From Chloroflexota bacterium (GTDB taxonomy: Bacteria > Chloroflexota > Dehalococcoidia > Lucifugimonadales > Australimonadaceae), in contig JACZSI010000001.1 of NCBI GenBank assembly GCA_022574265.1, forward strand, positions 1 through 42,489: DNA of 42,489 nucleotides, read 5' to 3'. The translations under genes and the position numbers were made by a program. Positions 16,029 through 24,368 of the stretch are shown here, in pieces (positions within the stretch are counted from its first letter, which is position 1; each line of letters starts with the position of its first letter). Below the pieces are notes generated by a model, which saw only the letters and a list, made by a program, of their open reading frames with translations, ran no database searches and was not told the DNA's origin.

Positions 16029-16238
16029 ATGGCAGGAAAGATCGAAGAGATACGAGTCCTCTCGGTGGAGCGCCTCAAGGAAGAGGAGAATTCGACGCGC
16101 CTCGAGCTCTTGAACCTGCGGTTCAAGGTGGCGACGCGGCAGCTCTCGGACCACAGCACGCTGCGCGCCGGCCGCCACCAGCTCGCCCGCATCCTGACCG
16201 TTTTGCGCGAGCGCGAGCTGGTAGGGGGTGCCGAATGA
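16029..16238 (+). CDS. rpmC: 50S ribosomal protein L29
   Basis: A 69-residue two-helix protein near the tunnel exit. It has the family pattern of a leading EEIRVLS, then EELLN-like LELLNLRFKVATRQL, and a closing RIKTVLRE-like ARILTVLRERE. ATG 16029 follows the rplP stop by 12 bases. Its TGA overlaps the rpsQ ATG by four bases. Confidence 0.94.
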   Translation: MAGKIEEIRVLSVERLKEEENSTRLELLNLRFKVATRQLSDHSTLRAGRHQLARILTVLRERELVGGAE

Positions 16239-17044
16239 GCGAGCGAGCCCCACGCAAGGCGCAGACGGGCCGGGTCGTGAGCGACCGCATGGACAAGACC
16301 GTGGTCGTGGCGGTCGAGCGGCGCGTGCGCCACCGGCTGTACAAGAAGTCGATCAAGCACGTTAGCAAGTTCATGGTGCACGACGAGACCAACGAGTACC
16401 GGTTGGGCGACCTCGTGCGTATCGTCGAGACGCGGCCGCTCTCGCGGACCAAGCGCTGGCGCGTCGCCGAGCTGCTCGGGCGGGCTGACGTCCCCGACGT
16501 CGCCGCCGCGATCGCCGCCGACGTCCCCGAGCCGGAGATCGAGCCTGCGGTCGAGGAGGCCGTGGCCGAAGAGCCCGCCGCCGAGGCCGAGCCTGCGGTC
16601 GAAGAGGCCGTCGCCGAAGAGGCCGTCGCCGAAGAGCCGGCCGCCGAGGCCGAGCCTGAAGCCGAAGAGGCCGTAGCCGAAGAGCCCGCCGCCGAGGCCG
16701 AGCCTGCGGTCGAAGAGGCTGCGGTCGAGGAGCCGGTTGCCGAGGCCGAGCCCGTGGCCGAAGAGGCCGTAGCCGAAGAGCCCGCCGCTGAGGCGGAGCC
16801 TGCCGTTGAGGAGGCCGTGGCCGAAGAGCCGGCCGCTGAGGCGGAGCCCGCTGTTGAGGAGGCCGTGGCCGAAGAGGCTGCGGCCGAAGAGCCGGACGCC
16901 GAGGCGACGGCAGCGCCGCGCAAGCGCACCCGTGCGGCCCCCAAGGCGAAGGCGGAAGCCGACGCTCCGGCCGCGGAGGCCGACGCTCCCGCGGAGCCGG
17001 AGGAAGCGTCTGGCGACGATGCCGAGAAGGAGGCGAAGTCGTGA
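16235..17044 (+). CDS. rpsQ: 30S ribosomal protein S17 with a 186-residue repeat tail
   Basis: Residues 1-83 are a complete S17 OB-fold: GRVVSDRMDKTVVVAVERRV, HVSKFMVHDETN, the GD-L-V-R-I-VETRPLS block and the K-R-W-R-V end. Residues 84-269 are an appendage. About seven imperfect copies of a 16-residue unit (AVEEAVAEEPAAEAEP) are followed by a short basic patch (APRKRTRAAPKAK) and a final acidic run. S17 is normally about 80-90 residues. The tail is in frame, stop-free and overlaps the rplN start (GTGA), so coupling supports its translation. It is strongly acidic and probably disordered. Function unknown. Confidence 0.93.
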   Translation: MSERAPRKAQTGRVVSDRMDKTVVVAVERRVRHRLYKKSIKHVSKFMVHDETNEYRLGDLVRIVETRPLSRTKRWRVAELLGRADVPDVAAAIAADVPEPEIEPAVEEAVAEEPAAEAEPAVEEAVAEEAVAEEPAAEAEPEAEEAVAEEPAAEAEPAVEEAAVEEPVAEAEPVAEEAVAEEPAAEAEPAVEEAVAEEPAAEAEPAVEEAVAEEAAAEEPDAEATAAPRKRTRAAPKAKAEADAPAAEADAPAEPEEASGDDAEKEAKS

Positions 17045-17412
17045 TCCAGCCGCAGACGCGCCTCGTCGTGGCCGACAACTCCGGCGCCAAGCAGATCCAG
17101 TGCTTCAACATCCCCGGCGGCACGCACCGGCGCTACGCCCGCGTGGGCGACATCATCGTCGCCTCGGTCAAGCAGGCGCAGCCGAACAGCGCGGTCAAGA
17201 AGGGCGAGGTCGTCCGCGCGGTCGTCGTGCGGACCACCTCCGTCATCAAGCGCGTCGACGGCTCGACCATCCGCTTCGACGACAACGCGGCGGTGATCCT
17301 CGCGCCCGATGAGCAGCTGCCGCGAGGCACGCGAATCTTCGGGCCCGTGGCCCGCGAGCTGCGCGAGCGCAACTTCATGCGCATCGTGTCGCTCGCGCCG
17401 GAGGTGCTCTAG
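17041..17412 (+). CDS. rplN: 50S ribosomal protein L14
   Basis: A 123-residue protein at the subunit interface that forms bridges with 16S rRNA. It has the typical MIQPQTRLVVADNSGAK start, the GGTHRRYARVGDIIVASVK block and the ending RELRERNFMRIVSLAPEVL. GTG 17041 overlaps the rpsQ stop in a GTGA arrangement. Length is standard and no tail is present. Confidence 0.97.
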   Translation: MIQPQTRLVVADNSGAKQIQCFNIPGGTHRRYARVGDIIVASVKQAQPNSAVKKGEVVRAVVVRTTSVIKRVDGSTIRFDDNAAVILAPDEQLPRGTRIFGPVARELRERNFMRIVSLAPEVL

Positions 17413-17413
17413 C

Positions 17414-17731
17414 GTGGCGGCACGGCTCAAGCGCGACGACGAGGTCTTGGTGATCGCCGGCCGCGACCGCGGTAAGCGCGGCAAGGTCCAGCGCGTGCTG
17501 GTCGATAAGGGGTCGGTGCTCGTCGAGGGCGTCAACATGGTCAAGCGCCACGTGAAAGCGGGCCAGGGCGCGCGCCAGGCGGGCATCATCGACAAGGAGA
17601 TGCCCATCGGCATGTCCAAGGTCATGCCGGTCTGCCCGTCGTGCGACAAGCCGACGCGCGTCGCGTTCAGGACGCTCGAGGACGGCACGAAGGCGAGGGT
17701 GTGCAAGCATTGCGAGGGGATGCTGTCTTGA
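17414..17731 (+). CDS. rplX: 50S ribosomal protein L24 with a zinc ribbon
   Basis: A 105-residue assembly-initiator protein. The KOW motif lies in DDEVLVIAGRDRGKRGKV, followed by VEGVNMVKRHVK. The C-terminus has two CxxC pairs (CPSC and CKHC) about 25 residues apart, a probable zinc ribbon as in many non-enterobacterial L24 proteins. GTG 17414 is chosen for its position just after rplN and the upstream GGAGGTG. The TGA overlaps the TTG start of rplE by three bases. Confidence 0.95.
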   Translation: MAARLKRDDEVLVIAGRDRGKRGKVQRVLVDKGSVLVEGVNMVKRHVKAGQGARQAGIIDKEMPIGMSKVMPVCPSCDKPTRVAFRTLEDGTKARVCKHCEGMLS

Positions 17732-18495
17732 CGACGGACACGAACAACGAGCCCGCGCCCGAGCCCACGGCCGAGGAGCCGAAGGCGGCGAGCGAGAAGC
17801 CGAAGCGGTCGTCCGCCAAGGCCCCGGCGCGCGCGAAGAAGCCCGCAGCGGCGAAGGCTGCACCGACGGCCGCGAGCACAAAGACGCCGGCAACGGCGGC
17901 TGCGCCGCCCAAGCGCGTCAAGCGGACCGTCGAGGTGCGGCCGCTGCCCCGGCTGATGGCCCGCTACCGTGATGAGATCCGTGGCCAGCTCATCAACGAG
18001 TTCGGCTACACGAGCATGATGCAGGCGCCCCAGGTGACCCGGGTGGTGCTGAACATCGGCCTGGGCGAGGCGCTGACCAACGCGCGGGCCCTGGAGGTTG
18101 CTCCGGCGCACCTGGGCGTCATCAGCGGCCAGAAGGCCGTCATCACCAAGGCCCGCCTCTCCATCGCGGGCTTCAAGGTCCGGGAGGGCCAGGCCATCGG
18201 CACGATGGTGACCATGCGGGGCCGCCGGATGTACGAGTTCTTGGACCGGCTGATCAGCGTGGCGCTCCCCCGCATCCGCGACTTCCGGGGAGTCCCACGG
18301 ACGAGCTTCGACGGCAACGGCAACTTCTCGCTGGGCCTGCGCGAGCAGCTGGTCTTCCCCGAGATCGACTACGACTCCGTGGACCGCGTGCGCGGACTGC
18401 AGGTGGTGATCGTCACCTCCGCCCGCACCGACCCCGAGGGGTTCCGGCTGCTGGAGCTCATGGGCATGCCGTTCGCCCGCGCCGAGGCGGCGTAG
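17728..18495 (+). CDS. rplE: 50S ribosomal protein L5 with an N-terminal Lys/Ala extension
   Basis: The L5 core (about residues 76-255) has MARYRDEIRGQLINEFGY, QVTRVVLNIGLGEA, the K-A-V-I-T-K-A loop and the NFSLGLREQLVFPEI segment. L5 binds 5S rRNA. About 75 residues precede the core: an acidic start, then Lys/Ala/Pro repeats. The TTG at 17728 forms a TTGA overlap with rplX. An ATG at 17956 would give a standard 179-residue L5, but it has no ribosome site and would leave 220 bases unexplained. The extended form is therefore favoured, not proven. Confidence 0.9.
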   Translation: MTTDTNNEPAPEPTAEEPKAASEKPKRSSAKAPARAKKPAAAKAAPTAASTKTPATAAAPPKRVKRTVEVRPLPRLMARYRDEIRGQLINEFGYTSMMQAPQVTRVVLNIGLGEALTNARALEVAPAHLGVISGQKAVITKARLSIAGFKVREGQAIGTMVTMRGRRMYEFLDRLISVALPRIRDFRGVPRTSFDGNGNFSLGLREQLVFPEIDYDSVDRVRGLQVVIVTSARTDPEGFRLLELMGMPFARAEAA

Positions 18496-18516
18496 CGCGG
18501 CGTAGAAGAGGAAAAG

Positions 18517-18702
18517 GTGGCAAAGAAGAGCAAGATCGAGAAGTCGAAGCGGACGCCGGCCTTCAAGGTGCGCGCGATGAACCGCTGTGCGCGCTGCGGG
18601 AGGCCGCGTGCGTTCATCCGTCACGTGGGCATGTGCCGCATCTGCTTCCGTCAGCTCGCGTTGTTGGGCCAGCTGCCGGGCGTGCGCAAGGCCAGTTGGT
18701 AG
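18517..18702 (+). CDS. rpsZ: 30S ribosomal protein S14, zinc-binding type
   Basis: A 61-residue short-form S14 with CARC and CRIC pairs that bind zinc and the ending FRQLALLGQLPGVRKASW. The short C+ form is typical of Gram-positive and deep-branching bacteria, as opposed to the 101-residue form of E. coli. GTG 18517 is preceded by GAAGAGGAAAAG. rpsH follows 13 bases after its stop. It is often annotated rpsN. Confidence 0.96.
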   Translation: MAKKSKIEKSKRTPAFKVRAMNRCARCGRPRAFIRHVGMCRICFRQLALLGQLPGVRKASW

Positions 18703-18715
18703 GAGGAAGCGAACC

Positions 18716-19114
18716 GTGCCCGTCAACGACCCCGTCGGCGACATGCTGACCAGGATAAGGAACGCCCAGATGGTGCACCATCCCCAGGTGGAGCTGCCGT
18801 CGTCCAAGACGACCTTGGCCGTCGCCGAGCTCCTCAAACGCGAGGGGTATCTGGCCAACGCCGACGTGATCAAGCGCAAGCCCCAGGACATCCTGCGGCT
18901 GCGCCTGCGCTACAACGAGCGTCGCGAGCCGGCCATCGCCGGGCTCAAGCGCGTGAGCAAGCCCGGCTTGCGCGTCCACGTGCAGCGGCACGACATCCCT
19001 CGGGCCTTCGGCGGCATCGGGATCTCGATCGTCTCGACGTCCCAGGGCATCATGACCGGGCTCGATGCCTACCGGAAGGGCGTGGGCGGCGAGCTGATGG
19101 CGTTCGTCTGGTAG
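18716..19114 (+). CDS. rpsH: 30S ribosomal protein S8
   Basis: A 132-residue platform protein that binds helix 21 of 16S rRNA; in E. coli it represses the spc operon. The N-terminus DPVGDMLTRIRNAQMVHH and the C-terminal GGIGISIVSTSQGIMT with GGELMAFVW are diagnostic. GTG 18716 is preceded by AGGAGGAAGCG. Length is standard. Confidence 0.97.
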   Translation: MPVNDPVGDMLTRIRNAQMVHHPQVELPSSKTTLAVAELLKREGYLANADVIKRKPQDILRLRLRYNERREPAIAGLKRVSKPGLRVHVQRHDIPRAFGGIGISIVSTSQGIMTGLDAYRKGVGGELMAFVW

Positions 19115-19122
19115 GAGCATCG

Positions 19123-19665
19123 ATGTCTCGCGTTGGCAAGCAACCCATCACGATCCCCAGCGGGGTCACCGTCGCCATCGGCCGAGCCGAGGTCACGGTG
19201 AAGGGCTCGCGGGGCGAGCTTTCTCAGGCCGTCCATTCCGCCATCGTCGTCCGAGAGGAGGACGGGAAGATCTTGGTGGAGCGCCAGAGCGACCAGCGCG
19301 ACCACCGGGCCCTCCACGGCCTCACCCGCGCGCTGATAGCGAACATGGTCACGGGCGTCAGCGACGGGTTCGACCGGACGCTCGAGCTCGTCGGCTACCG
19401 CGTGCAGCAGCAGGGCACGGGGCTCAACATGCAGCTTGGCTTCAGCCACCAAGTCATCGTCGAGCCGATGGGCGGGATCACCCTCGAGGTCGAGGGGAAC
19501 ACCCTGATCCACGTGCGTGGCATCGACAAGCAGGTGGTCGGCGAGCAGGCGGCGCGCATCCGGCGCCTCCGGCCTCCCGACGCCTACAAAGGCAAGGGCG
19601 TCCGGTACCGGGGGGAGAAGCTGCGGCTCAAGCCCGGCAAGTCGGCGGCGAGGGGCGGCATCTAG
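19123..19665 (+). CDS. rplF: 50S ribosomal protein L6
   Basis: A 180-residue two-domain protein near the factor-binding site. It starts MSRVGKQPITIPSGV and carries VKGSRGELSQ, FDRTLELVGYRVQQQG, and the C-terminal RPPDAYKGKGVRYRGE with K-L-R-L-K-P-G-K-S. ATG 19123 has TAGGAG just upstream. Length is normal and no tail is present. Confidence 0.97.
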   Translation: MSRVGKQPITIPSGVTVAIGRAEVTVKGSRGELSQAVHSAIVVREEDGKILVERQSDQRDHRALHGLTRALIANMVTGVSDGFDRTLELVGYRVQQQGTGLNMQLGFSHQVIVEPMGGITLEVEGNTLIHVRGIDKQVVGEQAARIRRLRPPDAYKGKGVRYRGEKLRLKPGKSAARGGI

Positions 19666-19667
19666 TC

Positions 19668-20024
19668 ATGGGACGTATCAAGACACCGTACGCAGCCCGG
19701 ATCGTCCGGCACCAGCGGCTGCGCCAGCACCTCGCCGGGACGGCCGAGCGGCCGCGTCTCAACGTGTTCCGCAGCGGACGCTACACCTACGCCCAGGTCG
19801 TCGACGACGAGCTCGGGCAGACGCTGGCCGCCGCCAGCTCGCGCGAGCTGGCGGCCGACGCGTTCGCCAAGACCGGCGCCGCGGGCGAGGTGGGGAAGCT
19901 CATCGCGCAGCGGGCCAAGGCCAAGGGCGTGAAGAAAGTCGTTTTCGACCGCGGCGGCTATCAGTACCACGGCCGCGTGAAGGCGCTCGCTGAGGGCGCG
20001 CGCGAGGAAGGACTGGAGTTTTGA
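19668..20024 (+). CDS. rplR: 50S ribosomal protein L18
   Basis: A 118-residue 5S rRNA-binding protein. It matches the family in RLRQHLAGTAERPRLNVFRS, YAQVVDDELGQTLAAASS and the ending VVFDRGGYQYHGRVKALAEGARE, taken in parts. ATG 19668 lies two bases after the rplF stop. Its TGA overlaps the TTG start of rpsE. Confidence 0.96.
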   Translation: MGRIKTPYAARIVRHQRLRQHLAGTAERPRLNVFRSGRYTYAQVVDDELGQTLAAASSRELAADAFAKTGAAGEVGKLIAQRAKAKGVKKVVFDRGGYQYHGRVKALAEGAREEGLEF

Positions 20025-20857
20025 CGCAGATGACGACGGGTGGGCCCAGCCGGGACTACGACGACGGTCCAGAGCTCCAGGAGCGGGTGGTGCAGATCCG
20101 CCGCGTTTCGAAGGTCGTCAAGGGCGGCAGACACCTCACGTTCAACGCGATGGTCGTCGTGGGCGACGGCAAGGGGAAGGTCGGCGCGGGCCTCGGCAAG
20201 GGCGCGGCCGTGCCGGACGCCGTCCGCAAGGGGACGACCATCGCGCGGCGGAACATGGTCAGCATCCGGCTGAAGGACGCGACCGTTCCCTATGCGGTGC
20301 GGGCGCACTTCGGCGCGTCGCGCGTCCTCATCAAGCCGGCGCCCCCCGGCGCTGGGATCAAGGCCGGCGCCTCGGTACGCGCGGTCATGGAGGCGGTCGG
20401 CATCCGCGACATCGTCGCGAAGGCGCTCGGGAGCCGCAACCCCATCAACGTGGTGAAGGCCACGCTGGTCGGGCTTCAGTCGATCCGGGGCGGCGAGGTC
20501 GACGAGTCGCAGATCCGGCGGACCGCGAAGCTGCCGCCGGCACCCGAGCGCCGCGGGCCCGTGCGCCGCGAAGGCGGCGGCGGCCGCGACCGCGACCGTC
20601 GGCGCCCCGACCGGCCGCCCGGTTCGGGACCGCCTCGCCCGGCGATGGGCGCGCCTCGGCCGCCAGCTGACGGTCCGCCTCGCCCAGCGGCGCCCGCGCC
20701 CGCGCCGGTAGCGGCGCCTACTGAAGCGGCGCCTACTGAAGCGGCGCCCGCCGCACCGGCCCCGGCGGCCGCTGCGGCGCCTGCGCCGTCCGTGCCCCCG
20801 GCGGCCCCGGCCACCACCGAGCCGCCCCCGGCGGCCAAGGAGCCGAGCGATGCCTAA
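20021..20857 (+). CDS. rpsE: 30S ribosomal protein S5 with a Pro/Ala tail
   Basis: Residues 1-171 are a normal S5: QERVVQIRRVSKVVKGGRH, VVVGDGKGKVGAGLGKG and GSRNPINVVKATLVGLQSI in parts. Residues 172-278 are an appendage, first Arg/Gly/Asp-rich (GGGGRDRDRRRPDRPP), then Pro/Ala repeats including a tandem APTEA unit. S5 is usually about 165-175 residues. TTG 20021 overlaps the rplR stop (TTGA) and has AAGGAC upstream; ATG 20030 is a close alternative. The frame runs into rpmD with eight bases of overlap, which supports the tail being translated. Confidence 0.93.
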   Translation: MTQMTTGGPSRDYDDGPELQERVVQIRRVSKVVKGGRHLTFNAMVVVGDGKGKVGAGLGKGAAVPDAVRKGTTIARRNMVSIRLKDATVPYAVRAHFGASRVLIKPAPPGAGIKAGASVRAVMEAVGIRDIVAKALGSRNPINVVKATLVGLQSIRGGEVDESQIRRTAKLPPAPERRGPVRREGGGGRDRDRRRPDRPPGSGPPRPAMGAPRPPADGPPRPAAPAPAPVAAPTEAAPTEAAPAAPAPAAAAAPAPSVPPAAPATTEPPPAAKEPSDA

Positions 20858-21062
20858 GCTGCGCATCAGGTGGGTGCGGAGCCAGATCGGCTACGCGCAG
20901 CCACAGCGGCGCACCATCCGCGCGCTCGGGCTGCGGCGGCTTCAGCACGCCGTCGTGCACGAGGACACGCCGACGATCCGCGGCATGCTCCTCAAGGTGC
21001 GGCACATGATTCATGTCGAGGCGGCTGAGGAGCCCCCGACATCTGACGCGGAGAAGAAGTAG
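20850..21062 (+). CDS. rpmD: 50S ribosomal protein L30
   Basis: A 70-residue protein with the L30 pattern LRIRWVRSQIGYAQPQRRTIRALGL, here read in parts, and MLLKVRHMIHVE. About 13 acidic residues (EAAEEPPTSDAEKK) follow the usual end, a short version of the tails seen on neighbours. ATG 20850 overlaps rpsE by eight bases; its TAG overlaps the rplO GTG by one base. Confidence 0.94.
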   Translation: MPKLRIRWVRSQIGYAQPQRRTIRALGLRRLQHAVVHEDTPTIRGMLLKVRHMIHVEAAEEPPTSDAEKK

Positions 21063-21502
21063 TGCAGGTCCACCTGGTGAGGCCGCTCCTCAAGAAGAAA
21101 GACCGCATCCGGCGTGGACGCGGGAACGGCTCCAAGGGCACGTATTCAGGCCGCGGCCTGAAGGGGCAGAAGGCGCGCTCCGGCGGTGGCGTCCGCCCCG
21201 GGTTCGAGGGCGGGCAGAACCCGCAGATCAAAGGTCTGCCGATGCTGCGCGGGTTCACGAACCCGTTCCGCGTCGAATACCAGGTGGTGAACGTCGGGCG
21301 CCTCCAGACGCTGCCGGAGGGCGTGGCCGAGGTCACGCCGTCGGTGCTCGCTCAGATGCGCATCGTCCACCACGCCGACCGGCCGGTGAAGGTCCTCGGC
21401 GTGGGCGAGATCACGCGCGCGCTCACGGTGGAGGCGAAGAAGTTCACGGCCACGGCCCGCGCCAAGATAGAGGCGGCGGGCGGCACGGTGAAGGAGGGGT
21501 AG
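21062..21502 (+). CDS. rplO: 50S ribosomal protein L15
   Basis: A 146-residue late-assembly protein. The glycine- and arginine-rich N-terminal arm (RRGRGNGSKGTYSGRGLKGQ, then GGGVRPGFEGGQ) and the globular end with VKVLGVGEITRALTVEA are typical. GTG 21062 overlaps the rpmD stop by one base. secY follows four bases after its stop, the common spc-operon order. Confidence 0.96.
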   Translation: MQVHLVRPLLKKKDRIRRGRGNGSKGTYSGRGLKGQKARSGGGVRPGFEGGQNPQIKGLPMLRGFTNPFRVEYQVVNVGRLQTLPEGVAEVTPSVLAQMRIVHHADRPVKVLGVGEITRALTVEAKKFTATARAKIEAAGGTVKEG

Positions 21503-21506
21503 GGGC

Positions 21507-22853
21507 GTGCGAGCAGGACAAGCAGCCACGGGCCAGGCCACCGGCCGCCCGGCGCTGATCCAGGCGATGATCGATGCGTTCCGCACGCCCGATCTGCGCG
21601 CCCGGATCCTGTTCGTGCTGGCCATGCTGGTGATCTTCCGGCTGCTGGCGCACGTGCCGGTTCCGGGCGTGGACCGCGCGCAGCTCGCGGGACTGCTGAG
21701 CGGCAACCAGCTGCTCCAGTTCTTCGACCTGTTCACGGGCGGGGGCCTTCGGAACCTCAGCATCGCCGCGCTGGGCGTGTTCCCGTACATCACGTCGTCC
21801 ATCGTGATGCAGATACTCACGCCGGTGCTGCCGCAGCTCAGCGCCATCGCGAAGGAGGGCGAATCGGGCCGGCAGCGCATCAATCAGATCACCCACTGGC
21901 TGACGGTCCCCATCGCGTTCTTCTCGGGCTACGGCCAGATGCTGCTCTTCGACCGCGCCGGCGTGTTCACGCACCCGGTCGGGTTCGTGGGCCCTGGCTC
22001 GCTGGAGACGCTGACCATCGTCGTGTCCTTCGTCGGCGGCACCATGATCCTCGTATGGCTGGGGGAGCTGATCACCGAGCGCGGCATCGGCAACGGCATC
22101 TCCATCATCATCTTCGGAGGGATCGTCGCCGGCATGCCGCAGCTGCTCAGCCAGGGCTTCTTGGCGCGCGACAACCCCGGCGGGCTGGTGATGCTGGCGC
22201 TGGCGGGGCTCATCCTGGTCTACTTCATCGTCGTCTTCAACGAGGCGCAGCGGCGCATCCCCGTCCAGTACGGCCGGAGCGTCTTCCGTGGAGGCCGGAT
22301 GTACCGGCAGACCGGTGCGACGCACCTGCCGCTGCGGGTCAACTCGGCCGGCATGATCCCGCTGATCTTCGCCTTCAGCATCATGGTGCTGCCCGGCACG
22401 TTCGCTGGGTTCTTCGCGAACCCGTCGGACTCGGGCTTCTTCTCGCAGAGTGCGCTGTTCATCGCCACGATCTTCTCGCCGACCTCCGTCTGGTACTGGA
22501 TCGTCATCTTCATCCTGGTGGTCGTGTTCACGTTCTTCTACACGCTCATCATCTTCCAGCAGCAGCAGCTTGCCGAGAATCTCCAGAAGAACGGCGGCTT
22601 CGTGCCGGGCATCCGGCCGGGCTTGCCCACGCAGCAGTACCTCAACCGCGTCATCCTGCGCATCACCTGGGGCGGCGCGCTCTTCCTGGGCATCGTCGCC
22701 ATCCTGCCCTTCTTCTTCAGCCGCGTGACCGGCATCCAAGCGCTCACGCTCAGCAGCACGAGCCTGCTCATCATGGTCTCGGTCGCGCTCGACACGATGC
22801 GCCAGCTCGAGGCGCAGCTCCTCATGCGCAACTACGAGGGGTTCTTGAAGTAG
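21507..22853 (+). CDS. secY: Protein translocase channel SecY
   Basis: A 448-residue integral membrane protein with ten predicted segments; the Sec channel works with SecE, SecG and SecA. Recognisable blocks are AHVPVPGVDRA after the first segment, LGVFPYITSSIVMQ (segment 2), ERGIGNGISIIIFGGIV, and the long loop QRRIPVQYGRS used for SecA and ribosome contact. GTG 21507 is preceded by AGGAGGGG. It is followed by adk and map, the classical arrangement. Confidence 0.97.
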   Translation: MRAGQAATGQATGRPALIQAMIDAFRTPDLRARILFVLAMLVIFRLLAHVPVPGVDRAQLAGLLSGNQLLQFFDLFTGGGLRNLSIAALGVFPYITSSIVMQILTPVLPQLSAIAKEGESGRQRINQITHWLTVPIAFFSGYGQMLLFDRAGVFTHPVGFVGPGSLETLTIVVSFVGGTMILVWLGELITERGIGNGISIIIFGGIVAGMPQLLSQGFLARDNPGGLVMLALAGLILVYFIVVFNEAQRRIPVQYGRSVFRGGRMYRQTGATHLPLRVNSAGMIPLIFAFSIMVLPGTFAGFFANPSDSGFFSQSALFIATIFSPTSVWYWIVIFILVVVFTFFYTLIIFQQQQLAENLQKNGGFVPGIRPGLPTQQYLNRVILRITWGGALFLGIVAILPFFFSRVTGIQALTLSSTSLLIMVSVALDTMRQLEAQLLMRNYEGFLK

Positions 22854-22855
22854 CC

Positions 22856-23536
22856 ATGCGTATCGTTCTCCTCGGCCCGCCCGGTGCGGGCAAAGGCACC
22901 CAGGCAGCGCTGCTCGCCAAGCGCGCCGGTCTCGCGCACGTCGCCACCGGCGACCTCTTCCGCGCGAACCTGGAGCGGGGCACGGAGCTTGGCAAGCAGG
23001 CCAAGGGCTACATGGACAGAGGCGCGCTCGTGCCCGACGACGTCACCACGCGCATGGTCCTGGAGCGCTTCAAGGAGAGCGACGCGGCAGACGGCTTCGT
23101 GCTCGACGGCTTCCCCCGCACGATCCCGCAGGCCGAGGCGCTGGATGCGGCGCTCGCCGCCGCGGGCCAGGCCGTCGACCACGCGCTGCTGATCGAGGTC
23201 GGCCGCGAGGAGCTCGTCCGCCGGCTCGCCGGACGCTGGATCTGCCGGGCGTGTCAGACGCCCTACCACGACCACTCGGCGCCCCCCGCCAAGCCGGGTG
23301 TCTGCGACGCTTGCGGCGGCGAGCTGTACCAGCGCGACGACGATCGGCCGGAGGTCGTCGGCGCGCGGCTGGACACGTACGAGAAGCAGACGGCGCCGCT
23401 GGCCGGCTACTACGAGCGGGCGGGGAAACTCGCGCGGATCGACGGTCTCGGCGGCATCGAGGACGTGGCGGAGAAGCTCGGGCGGGCGATCGGCGGCCCG
23501 GCGGCTGTCGCTGCGGCCCATGTGACGGTAGAATAA
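22856..23536 (+). CDS. adk: Adenylate kinase, zinc-LID type
   Basis: A 226-residue enzyme that interconverts AMP + ATP and 2 ADP. The P-loop GPPGAGKGT is at 7-15, ATGDLFR at 30-36 and LDGFPRT at 83-89. The LID holds four cysteines (130, 133, 150, 153), a structural zinc site typical of long adenylate kinases in Gram-positive-type bacteria. ATG 22856 is two bases after the secY stop; the frame is open far upstream, but that is the shadow of secY. Confidence 0.97.
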   Translation: MRIVLLGPPGAGKGTQAALLAKRAGLAHVATGDLFRANLERGTELGKQAKGYMDRGALVPDDVTTRMVLERFKESDAADGFVLDGFPRTIPQAEALDAALAAAGQAVDHALLIEVGREELVRRLAGRWICRACQTPYHDHSAPPAKPGVCDACGGELYQRDDDRPEVVGARLDTYEKQTAPLAGYYERAGKLARIDGLGGIEDVAEKLGRAIGGPAAVAAAHVTVE

Positions 23537-23546
23537 GCGGTCGCAC

Positions 23547-24362
23547 ATGGATATGACGAGTCATACAACCGCCACACCCGCGATCGGCGTCCAAGGCGAC
23601 GCCAGGACCGGCGTCACCGTGAAGTCCCAGCGCGAGCTCGACCTCATGTGGGAGGCCGGCCAGATCGTCGGCCTCGCGCACAAGGTCCTTCGCGCCTCGG
23701 TGGCCGCCGGGATGACGACGCGGGAGCTCGATGCCATCGCCGAGCGGGAGATCGTCGCCCTGGGCGGCAAGCCCGCCTTCAAGGGCTATCGCGGCTTCCC
23801 CGCGACCCTGTGCGTGTCGATCAACAGCGAGATCGTCCACGGCATCCCCGGGGACACCGTTATCAAAGAGGGCGACCTGGTGAGCATGGATCTGGGCGCG
23901 ATCGTGGGCGGGCTTTACGGCGACGCCGCCATCACCGTCCCCATCGGCGCGGTGCCGGAGGAGCTGACGGCGCTGCTGGAAGCCGGCGAGGCGAGTCTGT
24001 GGGCCGGCATCGGCGAGGTGCGGGCGGGCCGGCGCGTCGGCGATGTTTCCGCGGCCATCCAGGCCGAGGTGGTGCGGCGCGGCGACTACGGCATCGTGCG
24101 TGGGTACACCGGCCACGGCATCGGCACGAGGCTGCACGAGGAGCCGAACGTGCCGAATTTCGGCATCGCGGGCCGCGGGCTCCTGCTGCGGCCCGGCATG
24201 GCCATCGCCATCGAGCCGATGGTCAACCTCGGCACGCAGGAGACGCTCGTGCTGGACGACGATTGGACGGTCGTGACGGCCGACGGATCGCCTTCGGTGC
24301 ACTTTGAGCACACGATCCTGGTCACGGACGGCGACCCGGTCATCACCACGAAGGTAGACTGA
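23547..24362 (+). CDS. map: Methionine aminopeptidase, type I
   Basis: A 271-residue metalloenzyme that removes the initiator methionine. The five metal ligands are Asp115 (SMDLG), Asp126 (YGDAA), His190 (TGHGIG), Glu223 (IEPM) and Glu254 (FEHT); His98 (EIVHG) is the substrate-binding histidine. About 20 residues precede the usual start (VKSQRELDLM). ATG 23547 has only weak ribosome-site complementarity, and an ATG two codons later is possible. It lies ten bases after adk. Confidence 0.96.
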   Translation: MDMTSHTTATPAIGVQGDARTGVTVKSQRELDLMWEAGQIVGLAHKVLRASVAAGMTTRELDAIAEREIVALGGKPAFKGYRGFPATLCVSINSEIVHGIPGDTVIKEGDLVSMDLGAIVGGLYGDAAITVPIGAVPEELTALLEAGEASLWAGIGEVRAGRRVGDVSAAIQAEVVRRGDYGIVRGYTGHGIGTRLHEEPNVPNFGIAGRGLLLRPGMAIAIEPMVNLGTQETLVLDDDWTVVTADGSPSVHFEHTILVTDGDPVITTKVD

Positions 24363-24368
24363 GGGAAC

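Noticed and set aside
16546..16910. The regularly spaced repeats in the S17 tail as a CRISPR array
   Set aside because: The 48-base units have no distinct spacers, stay in one reading frame and encode a periodic peptide. There are no cas genes nearby.
16123..18891. A very long open frame (over 900 codons) on the minus strand across rpmC to rpsH
   Set aside because: It is antisense to five clear ribosomal genes. It is open because Ala/Glu repeats in GC-rich DNA leave Ser/Ala runs on the other strand. No domain is recognisable.
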